From contig NZ_FCOM02000036.1 of NCBI RefSeq assembly GCF_001544695.2, positions 1 through 64,000 of the forward strand: a stretch of DNA of 64,000 nt, in the 5' to 3' direction. Source of the stretch: Caballeronia arvi (GTDB taxonomy: Bacteria > Pseudomonadota > Gammaproteobacteria > Burkholderiales > Burkholderiaceae). Shown here in pieces: positions 36,091-45,184 of this stretch. Below the pieces are notes generated by a model. The model did not search any database. It saw nothing but the letters and a program-made list of their open reading frames with translations, and was not told the DNA's origin. The stretch's first letter is position 1, and every line of letters starts with the position of its first letter. The position numbers and the translations under genes are program-made.

Positions 36091-37419
36091 ATGAGCACGA
36101 ATCAACCGAACCTGGACCTGTCGAAGTTCTGGATGCCCTTCACCGCGAACCGGCAGTTCAAGGCCGCTCCGCGTTTGTTCAAAGCTGCGAAGGGCATGTT
36201 CTACACGACGGTCGATGACCGTCAAGTTCTCGATGCGACGGCTGGCCTCTGGTGCGTCAACGCCGGGCACGGTCGCGAAGAAATTACGAAGGCCGTGAGC
36301 GAACAACTCGCCACGATGGATTATGCGCCGACGTTCCAGATGGGCCACCCGCTGGCGTTCGAAGCTGCGGCCAAAGTTGCCGACTTCATGCCGGCAGGTC
36401 TCGACCGCATCTTCTTCACGAACTCGGGTTCCGAATCGGTCGACACCGCACTGAAGATGGCCCTCGCTTATCACCGTGCGCGGGGTGAAGGTCAGCGCAC
36501 TCGCTTCATCGGTCGCGAGCGTGGCTACCATGGCGTCGGCTTCGGCGGCATCTCGGTTGGCGGCATCCTCGCGAATCGCAAGACGTTTTCCGGCAATCTC
36601 ATGCCGCACGTTGACCACCTGCCGCACACGCTGAACATCGCCGAGTCGGCATTCACGCGCGGTCAACCCACGACTGGGGCCAACCTGGCAGATGAGCTCG
36701 AGCGTATCGTGGCGCTGCACGACGCTTCGACGATTGCCGCAGTCATCGTCGAGCCGCTCGCAGGCTCCACGGGTGTTCTCGTTCCGCCGAAGGGATACCT
36801 CGAACGTCTGCGTGAAATCACCAGCAAGCACGGCATTCTCCTGATTTTCGACGAAGTCATCACTGCCTTCGGTCGTCTCGGTGCGCCGACCGCCAGCGAG
36901 TACTTCCACGTAACACCGGACATCATCACGATGGCAAAGGCCATCAACAACGCCACAATTCCGATGGGTGCCGTCGCCGCAAGTCGCGCGATTCACGACA
37001 CGGTCGTCAATGCGGGTGCGGAAAACGCAATCGAGTTCTTCCACGGCTACACCTACACGGCCCACCCGGCAGCGGCTGCCGCGGCAGTCGCGACGCTCGA
37101 CATCTACAAGCGCGACAAGCTTTTCGAACGCGCAGCGGAGCTGTCCGGCACGTTCGAGGACGCGGCTCATGAACTCAAGGGCTCGCCGCATGTGAAAGAC
37201 GTGCGAAATCTTGGCCTGGTTGCAGGCATCGAGCTCGAGTCGCGCGCTGGCGCGATGGGTGCTCGTGGCTATGAAGTGTTCCTGAAGTGCTTCGAGGCTG
37301 GTGTGCTGGTGCGCTATACGGGCGACATCCTCGCCTTCTCGCCGCCGCTGATTGTCGACGAGAAGCAAATCGACCAAATTTTCTCCACCGTGCGTGACGC
37401 CCTGCGCGACGTGGCCTGA
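36091..37419 (+). CDS. class III aminotransferase, beta-alanine:pyruvate transaminase type
   Basis: About 442 residues from the ATG at 36091 (GGAGCG upstream). Fold-type I class III motifs are present: NSGSESVDTALK (111-122), FDEVITAFGRLG (Asp254) and the PLP lysine in MAKAINNATIPMG (Lys283). The N-terminal FWMPFTANRQFK is characteristic of omega-amino acid:pyruvate transaminases. Paired 43 bp upstream of mmsA, it fits conversion of beta-alanine or beta-aminoisobutyrate to malonate or methylmalonate semialdehyde and then an acyl-CoA. How this connects to hydroxyproline is unclear. Confidence 0.88.
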   Translation: MSTNQPNLDLSKFWMPFTANRQFKAAPRLFKAAKGMFYTTVDDRQVLDATAGLWCVNAGHGREEITKAVSEQLATMDYAPTFQMGHPLAFEAAAKVADFMPAGLDRIFFTNSGSESVDTALKMALAYHRARGEGQRTRFIGRERGYHGVGFGGISVGGILANRKTFSGNLMPHVDHLPHTLNIAESAFTRGQPTTGANLADELERIVALHDASTIAAVIVEPLAGSTGVLVPPKGYLERLREITSKHGILLIFDEVITAFGRLGAPTASEYFHVTPDIITMAKAINNATIPMGAVAASRAIHDTVVNAGAENAIEFFHGYTYTAHPAAAAAAVATLDIYKRDKLFERAAELSGTFEDAAHELKGSPHVKDVRNLGLVAGIELESRAGAMGARGYEVFLKCFEAGVLVRYTGDILAFSPPLIVDEKQIDQIFSTVRDALRDVA

Positions 37420-37462
37420 CGTAATCCGCTTGGCCACGGCCGGCATGTAATCGGAGTTCAGA

Positions 37463-38986
37463 ATGAACGTAGCAAGCGAAAAAGCAAATCTCTCGGTCAA
37501 GCAGATTGGCCACTTCATTAACGGACAGGTCGTCGCTCCAGCAAATGACCGCTTCAAGGATGTCTTCAATCCGGCGACCGGTGAAGTGACGGGCTCAGTG
37601 GCGCTGGCTTCCCTCGAGGAAGTGGACCGCGCGGTCCAGGCGGCGAACGCTGCGTTCCCGAGCTGGAGCGAGATGGCACCGCTCAAGCGCGCTCGCATCC
37701 TGTTCAAGTTCAAGGAGCTGCTGAACCAGCATCACGACGAACTCGCGATGCTCATCACTCGCGAGCACGGGAAGGTGTTCACGGACGCGCAAGGCGAAGT
37801 CGTGCGCGGCATCGAGGTGGTCGAGTTCGCCTGCGGCATCCCGAACCTGCTGAAGACCGACTTCACCGACCAGATTGGCGGCGGCATCGACAACTGGAAC
37901 CTTCGTCAGCCGCTGGGTGTCGTTGCCGGCATCACGCCGTTCAACTTCCCGGTGATGGTCCCCATGTGGATGTTCCCGGTTGCACTCGCCTGCGGCAACA
38001 CGTTCATCCTGAAACCGTCGGAACGTGACCCGTCGGCCTCGTTGCGCCTGGCCGAACTGCTCAAGGAAGCCGGTCTGCCGGATGGCGTGTTCAACGTCGT
38101 GAACGGCGATAAGGTGGCGGTCGACGCGCTTATCGAACACCCGGACGTTGCAGCCATTTCGTTTGTCGGCTCGACGCCGATTGCAGAGTACATCCACACG
38201 GAAGCATCGAAGCGCGGTAAGCGCGTGCAAGCCCTCGGTGGCGCGAAGAACCACCTCGTCGTCATGCCCGACGCAGACCTCGACCAGGCGGTCGATGCGC
38301 TCATCGGCGCGGCCTACGGTTCGGCGGGCGAGCGCTGCATGGCCATCTCTGTGGCCGTCGCAGTCGGCAACACGGGCGATCAACTTATCGAGAAGTTGAT
38401 TCCCCGCGTAGATTCGCTGGTCATCAAGAATGGTGAGAATCTGGACGCGGAGATGGGTCCGCTCGTGACCGCCGAGCATAAAGCGAAGGTTGCCAGCTAT
38501 ATCGGTTCTGGCGAAGCAGAAGGTGCGAAGCTAATCGTGGACGGTCGCGCGCATGCGGTCGCGAACGAGAACGGCTTCTTCATCGGTGGCACGTTGTTTG
38601 ACGACGTCAGCACCGACATGAAAATTTACAAAGAGGAAATCTTCGGACCGGTTTTGGCAGTCGTTCGGGTGCCGGACTTCGCCAGCGCTGTGAATCTTAT
38701 CAACGCGCATGAATTTGGCAATGGCGTTGCACTGTACACGTCGGACGGGGGTGTCGCTCGCGCATTTACCCGCCAAATCAAGGTCGGTATGGTCGGTGTC
38801 AACGTACCTATCCCGGTTCCGATGGCATGGCACTCGTTCGGCGGCTGGAAGAAGTCGTTGTTCGGCGACCATCACGCATACGGTGAGGAAGGCATTCGCT
38901 TCTACACGCGCTACAAGAGCGTGATGCAACGGTGGCCAGACAGCATTAGCAAAGGCGCTGAATTCACCATGCCGGTTGCGAAGTAA
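37463..38986 (+). CDS. mmsA: methylmalonate-semialdehyde dehydrogenase (CoA-acylating)
   Basis: 507 residues. The MMSDH-specific active site GSAGERCMA (Cys292) and the PFNFPVMVPMWMFP segment (159-172) separate this family from ordinary aldehyde dehydrogenases. The VFGDHHAYG-like region near the C-terminus agrees. It converts malonate or methylmalonate semialdehyde to acetyl- or propionyl-CoA with NAD and CoA. It is the last gene of the long P1 unit or of a separate aminotransferase-mmsA operon. A strong terminator follows about 120 bp later. Confidence 0.92.
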   Translation: MNVASEKANLSVKQIGHFINGQVVAPANDRFKDVFNPATGEVTGSVALASLEEVDRAVQAANAAFPSWSEMAPLKRARILFKFKELLNQHHDELAMLITREHGKVFTDAQGEVVRGIEVVEFACGIPNLLKTDFTDQIGGGIDNWNLRQPLGVVAGITPFNFPVMVPMWMFPVALACGNTFILKPSERDPSASLRLAELLKEAGLPDGVFNVVNGDKVAVDALIEHPDVAAISFVGSTPIAEYIHTEASKRGKRVQALGGAKNHLVVMPDADLDQAVDALIGAAYGSAGERCMAISVAVAVGNTGDQLIEKLIPRVDSLVIKNGENLDAEMGPLVTAEHKAKVASYIGSGEAEGAKLIVDGRAHAVANENGFFIGGTLFDDVSTDMKIYKEEIFGPVLAVVRVPDFASAVNLINAHEFGNGVALYTSDGGVARAFTRQIKVGMVGVNVPIPVPMAWHSFGGWKKSLFGDHHAYGEEGIRFYTRYKSVMQRWPDSISKGAEFTMPVAK

Positions 38987-39107
38987 CGTCAATGGCCCGC
39001 GGGCGCACTTTGACGAGTGAGAGTGCCGAGCGCGCTGAGCGCGAATGACAATTCATAGAGGGGTCTCCAGGACTCGCGCAGTCGGGCTGGCGGCGCGACG
39101 TATTCAG

Positions 39108-39138
39108 GCCAATGCATTCGATGCGTTGGCTTTTTTTT
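39108..39138 (+). terminator. factor-independent terminator after mmsA
   Basis: GCCAATGCAT-TCG-ATGCGTTGGC forms a 10-bp stem (one G-T pair) with a three-base loop, directly followed by eight T residues. It closes the operon ending in mmsA and separates it from the next promoter (P2). Confidence 0.85.
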
Positions 39139-39233
39139 ATAAGGCCTGCATCGGGCGCGGGCGGGAAACGACCACATCCGTGACAGTGCGTGCCTGTTCC
39201 TCGCTGGGCGAGGCGCGCGTACGTTACGCGACA

Positions 39234-39297
39234 CTAGGGTGACTGCCTAGTTGACACCAAAATTTGGTCTCGTATCATGCATACAACCATGCACACA
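39234..39297 (+). promoter_or_regulatory. conserved promoter P2 for the porin gene
   Basis: CTAGG-N7-CCTAG (39234-39250) abuts TTGACA (39251-39256). A -10 candidate TATCAT lies at 39273-39278. The direct repeat TGCATACA-N4-TGCACACA spans 39278-39297, over the expected start. The layout and much of the sequence are the same as P1 and P3. The leader to the porin ATG is about 150 nt. Confidence 0.75.
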
Positions 39298-39437
39298 ACA
39301 AGAATTGCAATTGTGCGTAGCAGGTCTTAACGCCTTTAACCCTGGCCTCGCACACCCTCCGGTACGTCATGCTAAACCGGACACGAAAGAGTCTAAAAGC
39401 GAAAACCAGTTTTCTTCCAACGTACTACGGAATACTA

Positions 39438-40584
39438 ATGAAAAGAACCATTTTGGCGGGATGCCTGGCAGCGGTCGCACTCCCGGCTTTCGCGCAAAGC
39501 AGCGTGACCCTGTACGGCATCATCGATGAAGGCCTTGATTTCACCAATAACGCCCAGGGAAGCAAGGCCTACAAGATGCAAAGCGGCGACGTGCAGGGGC
39601 AGTCGCTGGGGCCTGAAGGGCACCGAGGACCTCGGCGGCGGTTTGAAAGCGGTATTTCAGATTGAGAGCGGTTTCGACGTCAACAACGGCCGCCTTGCTC
39701 AAGGCGGACTTGGTTTCGGGCGTCAAGCATATGTAGGCGTGAGCAGCGGAAGCCTCGGCACGGTCACCGTTGGTCGACAGTACGACTCGCTAGTCGATTA
39801 CCTCGCACCGACGACGGCGAACGGCAACTGGGGCGGGTACTTGTTTTCACACCCGTACGACAATGACAACACGGACAATACCTTCCGTGTGAACAACACT
39901 GTGAAGTACACGAGCCCGACCTTCGTGGGGCTGCAGTTCGGGGGCACCTACAGCTTCAGCAATGACACGAACTTTGCGAACAATCGCCAGTACAGCGTTG
40001 GTATGCAATACGCAACGGGCGGCCTGCTGTTCGCGGCGGCATACTTGCAAGCGAACAACCCGTCTGCCACTTCATTTGGCGCAATCAATAACGGTGGTGA
40101 CGAGAATTTCGTGGCAAACAGGCTGCAGGTGTTTGGCGCCGGCGTTAACTACACGCTAGGCGCTACGACGCTAGGTTTCGCATATACGAATTCGTACATT
40201 ACCCAACCTGTCAGTTCCGGGTATGTCGGTCCAATCACGCCCGGCGGAGGGGCAGCGCTGTCCTCGCTGCGCTTCAACAACTTTGAAGTGAACGCGAAGT
40301 ACCAATTCACCCCTGCGCTCTTCGCTGGCGCGATGTACACGTACACTCGCACGAGCTTCAATGCGAGCAGCGGACAATCGCACCCCTCGTTCCACTCAGC
40401 GGGGTTGATGCTCGACTACAACCTGTCCAAGCGGACCGACGTCTACCTGCAAGGGGCTTACCAACACGCTGCTGGGGACAAGACCGGCTCAGTGTTGGAC
40501 GTCGCCTACGTGCCTGGTGCCGCCGACGTCTCGTCCACGACGAACCAGTTTGTCCTGCGAGCGGCACTTCGGCACAAGTTCTGA
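39438..40584 (+). pseudogene. Gram-negative porin, single-base frameshift
   Basis: A Burkholderia-type general porin of about 380 residues with a signal peptide (MKRTILAGCLAAVALPAFAQ), the mature start SSVTLYGIIDEGLDF and a C-terminal beta-strand ending LRHKF. The frame breaks at a GGGG run (39596-39599). Deleting one G restores the DVQGSRWGLKGTEDLGGGLK family sequence. As given, translation stops after about 75 residues. It sits behind promoter P2, so it is probably the outer-membrane entry for hydroxyproline-type substrates. Sequencing error or slipped-strand variation are both possible. Confidence 0.85.
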
Positions 40585-40745
40585 CTCGAGGCCATCCCGG
40601 GGTAGGGCGTACTAGTCGGCGCCGGCAAATTTCGCGATGGTGCGCCTTGTCGCTCAAGGGCCGCTCACGACCAGGACTCGCGCACAATGATAAACTCAGA
40701 TGCGCGAGTCCGCGTTTGTGCGACTCATTGGAAAGTGGTGAGAGA

Positions 40746-41456
40746 ATGGCTCGAGAGACGGCTGAAACGGAAACTGTAGTCCGCCGACACGGCGGACGTT
40801 ACATTTACGAAGAATTGCGAAAGCAGATACTGACGCTGAAGCTGAAACCTGGCGCTCAGTTGGACGAGATTTCTCTTGCGACGCAGTTCGGCCTTTCGCG
40901 CTCACCGGTACGCGACGCACTTGCACGCTTAATCAGCGAAGGGCTGGTCACGATTCTTCCCAATCGGACCACCTTGGTCACACCGTTCGAGATTGAAGAG
41001 TTTCCCAAATACATCTCAGCGCTCGACCTCATCCAGCGGGCAGTCTCCCGTTTGGCAGCGACCCATCGGTCGGAGGCGGACCTGGTCAAGATTCAGCAGG
41101 CTGACAAGGTGTACATGAATGCAGTAGTCGGTGGCGACTTCCAGGAGATGTCGGAAACGAACAAAGCGTTCCATATGGCCATCGCTCATGCGGCGAACAA
41201 TCCATATTTCGTCGGATACTACGAACGGCTTCTCGGCGAAGGGCAGCGTCTGTCGCATTTGCACTTCGACTTTACGGTAACTTCGCCAAGTGCAAACAAA
41301 CTTGGCCGTGACCACGAGGAACTCATCGCGGCTATCGAGCGCAAGGATGCCGATGCAGCAGAGCAGCTTGCCCACGAGCACACAATGTTGTTCCAGAAGC
41401 GCTTCCTTGATTACATGCGTCAGAACATGACGGAGTCGATGAGCGTTTCGTCGTGA
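40746..41456 (+). CDS. GntR/FCD-family regulator (copy 1)
   Basis: 236 residues from the ATG at 40746. The GntR helix-turn-helix occupies residues 15-75 (GGRYIYEELRKQILTLKLKP, then FGLSRSPVRDALARLISEGL). An FCD effector domain with metal-ligand histidines (FHMAIAHAANNPYF, HEHTMLFQKR) follows. A very similar paralogue is at 52425, differing by one residue in the wing (LPNRTT against LPNNRTT). FCD regulators commonly bind short TGNNNNCA-type sites near promoters, which fits the repeats at P1-P3. It is convergent with the acnX-type gene. Confidence 0.9.
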   Translation: MARETAETETVVRRHGGRYIYEELRKQILTLKLKPGAQLDEISLATQFGLSRSPVRDALARLISEGLVTILPNRTTLVTPFEIEEFPKYISALDLIQRAVSRLAATHRSEADLVKIQQADKVYMNAVVGGDFQEMSETNKAFHMAIAHAANNPYFVGYYERLLGEGQRLSHLHFDFTVTSPSANKLGRDHEELIAAIERKDADAAEQLAHEHTMLFQKRFLDYMRQNMTESMSVSS

Positions 41457-41598
41457 ACGAGTCGAGTGCGTCGCGCCCGCTTTCTTCGACAGGCCCTTTT
41501 GAGGTACGGCTGCTCAGCGCACTGCGAAAAGCTGCGCCCGAACTATCCTACATCGGAGTGGGAAGTTGCGGATGACGTTCAGGCACCGGGCCGAACCT

Positions 41599-43329
41599 CT
41601 ATGCTAACCACGCCGGCATAGCCTTCGCCTTCCCTGTGCAAGCTGCATCGACGCAGTCTGCGAGGCTCCGGAAGTGCAATCCTTTCCCCGTTGCAACTGG
41701 ACCATAGTGCGCGTACTTGGCCGAGTTCGTCATGAGATTGACGGCTGCCGGCGGGATAACCGGTTCGCCAATTAGGCACCAGCAGGTGTCGTTGATGAAC
41801 TGAACGCCAAAATCTTTCAACTTCTCGATGATGCCGGCTTCGGCTGCGCGTGCGTAGACGTCGCGGCCACACGTTACCGTAATCGGCACGACGGCCTTTC
41901 GGCCTTTCGTCTGGCAAAGCTCGGCGAGTCGGCCGCATTCCGTCAACGAAAAATGCGGATTGCCCAACGCGACATAGTCGACATGGTCTGACGCGGCAGA
42001 GTTCAGCTCTGACCACGCTTTACGCATATCGTCCATTGAGAGCTCAACCTGTCGCGCAGGTGTCGTCTGGCCCAACGCCTGTTCGGCCGTTTTCGCTTCA
42101 GCGGTAACGCCAAGAATATGAAACATCGGTGCGGCGGAGGTCGTGGCGAAGGCAGCGCCGAGAGCCTTCAGGTCATCGAGGGTGACGCCCGCGCCCTGAA
42201 GGCCGCAAATCAGCGGAATGTCATTTGGCGCCATGTGACCAATCAGATAGCCCAAGGCCGGGTAGAAGGAGTCGTCGATTCGGGAGATGTCCGCGGGGAC
42301 GTTGAATACGACCGTGGCCGCGCGGTTCTTCTCCACATGGCAGTCCATGTTCGGAGCACGTCCTGTAATCGCTATGCAGATGTCGAGGTAGTCGGGATAC
42401 TTCATCGTGCGTGCGCCGATCACGCTGTTTGCGTACACCACCGCATTCGACTCGGCCCACACAATCTGGTCGCCGAACTTGGGCGCGGTGTCGAGCAGAT
42501 AGGGCGCACAAGTGAAGGTCCGCTTCACACCCATCTTGGCGTAGGACTCGGCAACTTCCATCGCCGCCTCGCCGAATGTTTCATCCACACCTTGCTTGCG
42601 CCACAAACGTTCATCAACGGAAATCGCATTCATCGATGAAGGCACGCTGACCTGTGCGCCCAACTCACACAGCTTGCGAACGAATTGGAGGCTACCCGGA
42701 CCCGTGTAGAAGCAGCCATCAATATGAGCTTGAGTGACGTCGATGAGGTCTTTCGCTCCTTCGAGCATCGCAGCGCGAAGAACGACGCGCATAGCCGCGC
42801 GCGGCGCCGGTCCGTGCTCGCCCTCGAGCATTCCCCTGTCCTTGGCGGTTAAGCTGAAATCTCCGACCGCAATGTCGACAGGCTCCAATCCTTGAGCGTC
42901 CCAGCTCTCAGCTTTATCCCTGCCGATGAGCACCTCGTTTCCGCGCATTGTCGCGAATGCAACGCTCGAGAGCTGCTGGAAGTTGTCGCCAAGGTTGATG
43001 AGGGGAATCGATTTCCCGAACAACTCCTCCGCGATGATGGTGCCCAGAGTCAGGATTGTTTCTTCGTGTGCGAACACGAGACCAGCCGGAGCCGCTTCTC
43101 CCAGAAGCAGTTCAAAGAGGACGCCGCTGCCGGCACAGGACCCGCGGCCACTTGGGATGGCGAGGATTTTCCCTTTGGCGCTTTGACCTCGCAGCGGGTG
43201 ATGCGTATCCGTCACGACACCGGTCGCAGGGTCCACTCCGCCCATGAAACTGAGCGGAACGTCGGAGTAGAGGAGGTCGGCACTCGCAACGCCATCGACC
43301 AACGACCTCCCTTTAAAAGAACGATTCAT
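41599..43329 (-). CDS. AcnX-family dehydratase, probable cis-3-hydroxy-L-proline dehydratase
   Basis: About 576 residues from the ATG at 43329. This is a fused aconitase-X: an N-terminal swivel-like domain (DUF126, with SGRGSCAGSGVLFELLLG) followed by the large catalytic domain (DUF521), including SVPSSMNAISVDE. Single-chain bacterial AcnX proteins have been shown to dehydrate cis-3-hydroxy-L-proline to Delta1-pyrroline-2-carboxylate, while archaeal two-chain forms act on mevalonate 5-phosphate. The neighbours make the proline role likely. It is transcribed on the minus strand, after an orphan binding-protein gene but behind that gene's terminator. Confidence 0.88.
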   Translation of the reverse strand: MNRSFKGRSLVDGVASADLLYSDVPLSFMGGVDPATGVVTDTHHPLRGQSAKGKILAIPSGRGSCAGSGVLFELLLGEAAPAGLVFAHEETILTLGTIIAEELFGKSIPLINLGDNFQQLSSVAFATMRGNEVLIGRDKAESWDAQGLEPVDIAVGDFSLTAKDRGMLEGEHGPAPRAAMRVVLRAAMLEGAKDLIDVTQAHIDGCFYTGPGSLQFVRKLCELGAQVSVPSSMNAISVDERLWRKQGVDETFGEAAMEVAESYAKMGVKRTFTCAPYLLDTAPKFGDQIVWAESNAVVYANSVIGARTMKYPDYLDICIAITGRAPNMDCHVEKNRAATVVFNVPADISRIDDSFYPALGYLIGHMAPNDIPLICGLQGAGVTLDDLKALGAAFATTSAAPMFHILGVTAEAKTAEQALGQTTPARQVELSMDDMRKAWSELNSAASDHVDYVALGNPHFSLTECGRLAELCQTKGRKAVVPITVTCGRDVYARAAEAGIIEKLKDFGVQFINDTCWCLIGEPVIPPAAVNLMTNSAKYAHYGPVATGKGLHFRSLADCVDAACTGKAKAMPAWLA

Positions 43330-43426
43330 ATGATCACTCGCTGACTTTGGGAGTGGTTTGCGCATGAGTGCGTCTGATTCAGAATCCCCGCGGCTTGCAC
43401 TCGGCTCAAACGGCAGCGGCAAACGC

Positions 43427-43458
43427 AAAAACGCCCGCAGTTAGAGGCCGCGAGCGTT
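43427..43458 (-). terminator. factor-independent terminator of the LivK-type gene
   Basis: On the minus strand AACGCTCGCGG-CCTCTAA-CTGCGGGCGTT gives an 11-bp stem (two G-T pairs) with a seven-base loop, and the second arm runs into a T tract. It lies 19 bp past the binding-protein stop and about 100 bp before the acnX-type start, so it limits or attenuates read-through into that gene. Confidence 0.8.
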
Positions 43459-43477
43459 CTACCTAATAACCGACGAG

Positions 43478-44641
43478 TTACTTGTCCGCGCGCGCGCTTC
43501 CGCCCTGGGTTGTGTCAAGTATCGCCCACTTGCCACCTTGCTCCTGGAACAGCGATGCATTCGCGACAGCCAGGTCACCATTTTTTTGGAAAGCAATTTT
43601 GCCGATAATGCCGTCGAAACTGTTGGCTTGAAGCGCGGAAAGATACTTCTTCGGGTCCGTAGAGTCGGCTTTCTTCATCGCGTTGATGATTGCCCACGTA
43701 GCATCGTAGGCTTGCGGCGCAAATTGGACGATTCCAGTACCGAACTTCGCTTTCAACTTGGTGTCGAGCTCAGCGGCGCGCGGCATGCGGGAAAGAGGCA
43801 GGCCATATTCCCAGCTATACATTCCTTTTGCGCCGTCACCTGCAAGCTTGAGAAAGCTATCATTCGTGAAGCCACCTTCGCCCATAAACTTCGCAGTGAT
43901 GCCGAGCTGCCGCACTTGTTTGACCAAGGCGGCAGCTTGACCGTAGCTTCCAATGTAAATGATAAGGTCCGGATTTTGACCTTTGATTTGAGTAAGGACG
44001 CCTCGAAAGTCGACGGATTTCGTGTCGGTGTACTGGCGGCTTACGACGTCGCCGCCGTCGGCCTTGATGGCTTTGCCTAGTTCCGTCGCAAAGTTTGAAC
44101 CGTAGTCCGTGCTGTCGTCGATTGTCGCGATACGTTTGGCACCGAGCTTTTTGACGCTGTAGTCGGCCGCAAGCTTCGCCATCTGGTCATCATTGTTGAT
44201 CGTGCGGAATACCGTCTTGTAGCCCTGTGCGGTAATCTGTGGCGAACTGGCCGCGGGCGAAACTGTCGGTATTCCTGCCTTCGAATAAATCGGAGCTGCC
44301 GCATTCCAGCAACCTGAGTTGTGATGTCCTACGATGCCAGCAACCTCATCGTCAACGAATTTCTGTGCGACCAATACGGCAGTTTTAGGGTCGGCCGCGT
44401 CGTCCTGGGCGTCGACCTCGAATTGAACCTTCTTGCCGCCGATGACCAAACCCGCCTTGTTGGCGTCGTCCACCGCAACGCGAACCGCATTTTCTTCGTC
44501 CTTTCCCCACTGTGCTGAAAAGCCGGTAAGCGGTCCGGCAAACCCGATCTTCACGGTACTCGTGCCTTCCGCGCAAGCGCTAACGGCAAAGCACGCACAC
44601 GCGGAGAGCACCGCGAGATTCAAAACATTCCGACGAAACAT
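43478..44641 (-). CDS. branched-chain-amino-acid-type ABC substrate-binding protein (LivK-like), orphan
   Basis: 387 residues with a signal peptide (NLAVLSACACFAVSACAEG). The type I periplasmic-binding fold has KIGFAGPLTGFSAQWGKDEE at the mature start, GHHNSGCWNAAAPIYSKAGI near 115 and IATIDDSTDYGSNFA near 170. LivK/LivJ proteins bind leucine-type or other amino acids and amides. No LivHMGF permease or ATPase genes are nearby, so it must share another transporter or act in sensing. It is divergent from the polar amino-acid transporter operon. Confidence 0.88.
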   Translation of the reverse strand: MFRRNVLNLAVLSACACFAVSACAEGTSTVKIGFAGPLTGFSAQWGKDEENAVRVAVDDANKAGLVIGGKKVQFEVDAQDDAADPKTAVLVAQKFVDDEVAGIVGHHNSGCWNAAAPIYSKAGIPTVSPAASSPQITAQGYKTVFRTINNDDQMAKLAADYSVKKLGAKRIATIDDSTDYGSNFATELGKAIKADGGDVVSRQYTDTKSVDFRGVLTQIKGQNPDLIIYIGSYGQAAALVKQVRQLGITAKFMGEGGFTNDSFLKLAGDGAKGMYSWEYGLPLSRMPRAAELDTKLKAKFGTGIVQFAPQAYDATWAIINAMKKADSTDPKKYLSALQANSFDGIIGKIAFQKNGDLAVANASLFQEQGGKWAILDTTQGGSARADK

Positions 44642-45059
44642 TCAAGAACTCCTCGGGAAGGGTGCCCAGCACGAACTTGGTTCTAGTCGTCGCCTGAAGC
44701 ACGCATGCGGTCCTAGCAAGCGCCAAACTTCGTATTACACATGGTTGCGTTCCGAATGGTGTGCGGCGTTGCATACATCCTAAGAGGCTAAGGGGCTAGC
44801 GGTCAATGGGGCATTCCCTGAGTATCGGGGCGTTCTGTGTTTTTGCCGCATTCACTCGACCGGCGTCCGGCAGGGCTTGGTGCAGCGAGTCTTCCCGGCC
44901 TGCGTTTGTCTGAGGAAATTCTTCGTACAACGATGTGGGAAGTTTTTGAAATGCCTTAGGCAATGCGACAAGGGGCCCGCCCGCCAATGCGCGCCACGCA
45001 CCCCGCATCGCGCTCGCTGGTCCACATTGCAGCGTTCACTTACCGTAATCTCGCCGCAG
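44642..45059. other. divergent intergenic region with a single operator-like half-site
   Basis: No gene is visible. A TGCATACA copy at 44770-44777 matches the first half of the P1-P3 direct repeat but lacks the second half at the required 12-bp distance. It may place the LivK-type gene under the same regulator at lower affinity, or be chance. Confidence 0.35.
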
Positions 45060-45125
45060 GTAGGGCAATCGCCTAGTTGACAGCCGGCTTTTTGGCCGCC
45101 TAGACTGCATACATACTTGCACACA
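45060..45125 (+). promoter_or_regulatory. conserved promoter P3 for the ABC transporter operon
   Basis: GTAGG-N7-CCTAG (45060-45076) abuts TTGACA (45077-45082). TAGACT (45101-45106) is a -10 candidate at 18-bp spacing. The direct repeat TGCATACA-N4-TGCACACA lies at 45106-45125 over the expected start. It has the same block order as P1 and P2, and the first coding ATG is about 60-70 nt downstream. Confidence 0.75.
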
Positions 45126-45184
45126 CTCAGATGCGCAGTCCTGTGCGCTAAGCACCTAGGTTCCATTATTCACCGGAGATGACC

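Noticed and set aside
36076..37713. Long minus-strand frame opposite the aminotransferase and mmsA
   Set aside because: Both sense genes have full active-site motifs; the antisense product has no recognisable domain.
39590..39605. Phase-variable contingency locus in the porin
   Set aside because: A run of only four G is short for slipped-strand switching; sequencing error or simple loss is more likely, so it is kept only as a question.
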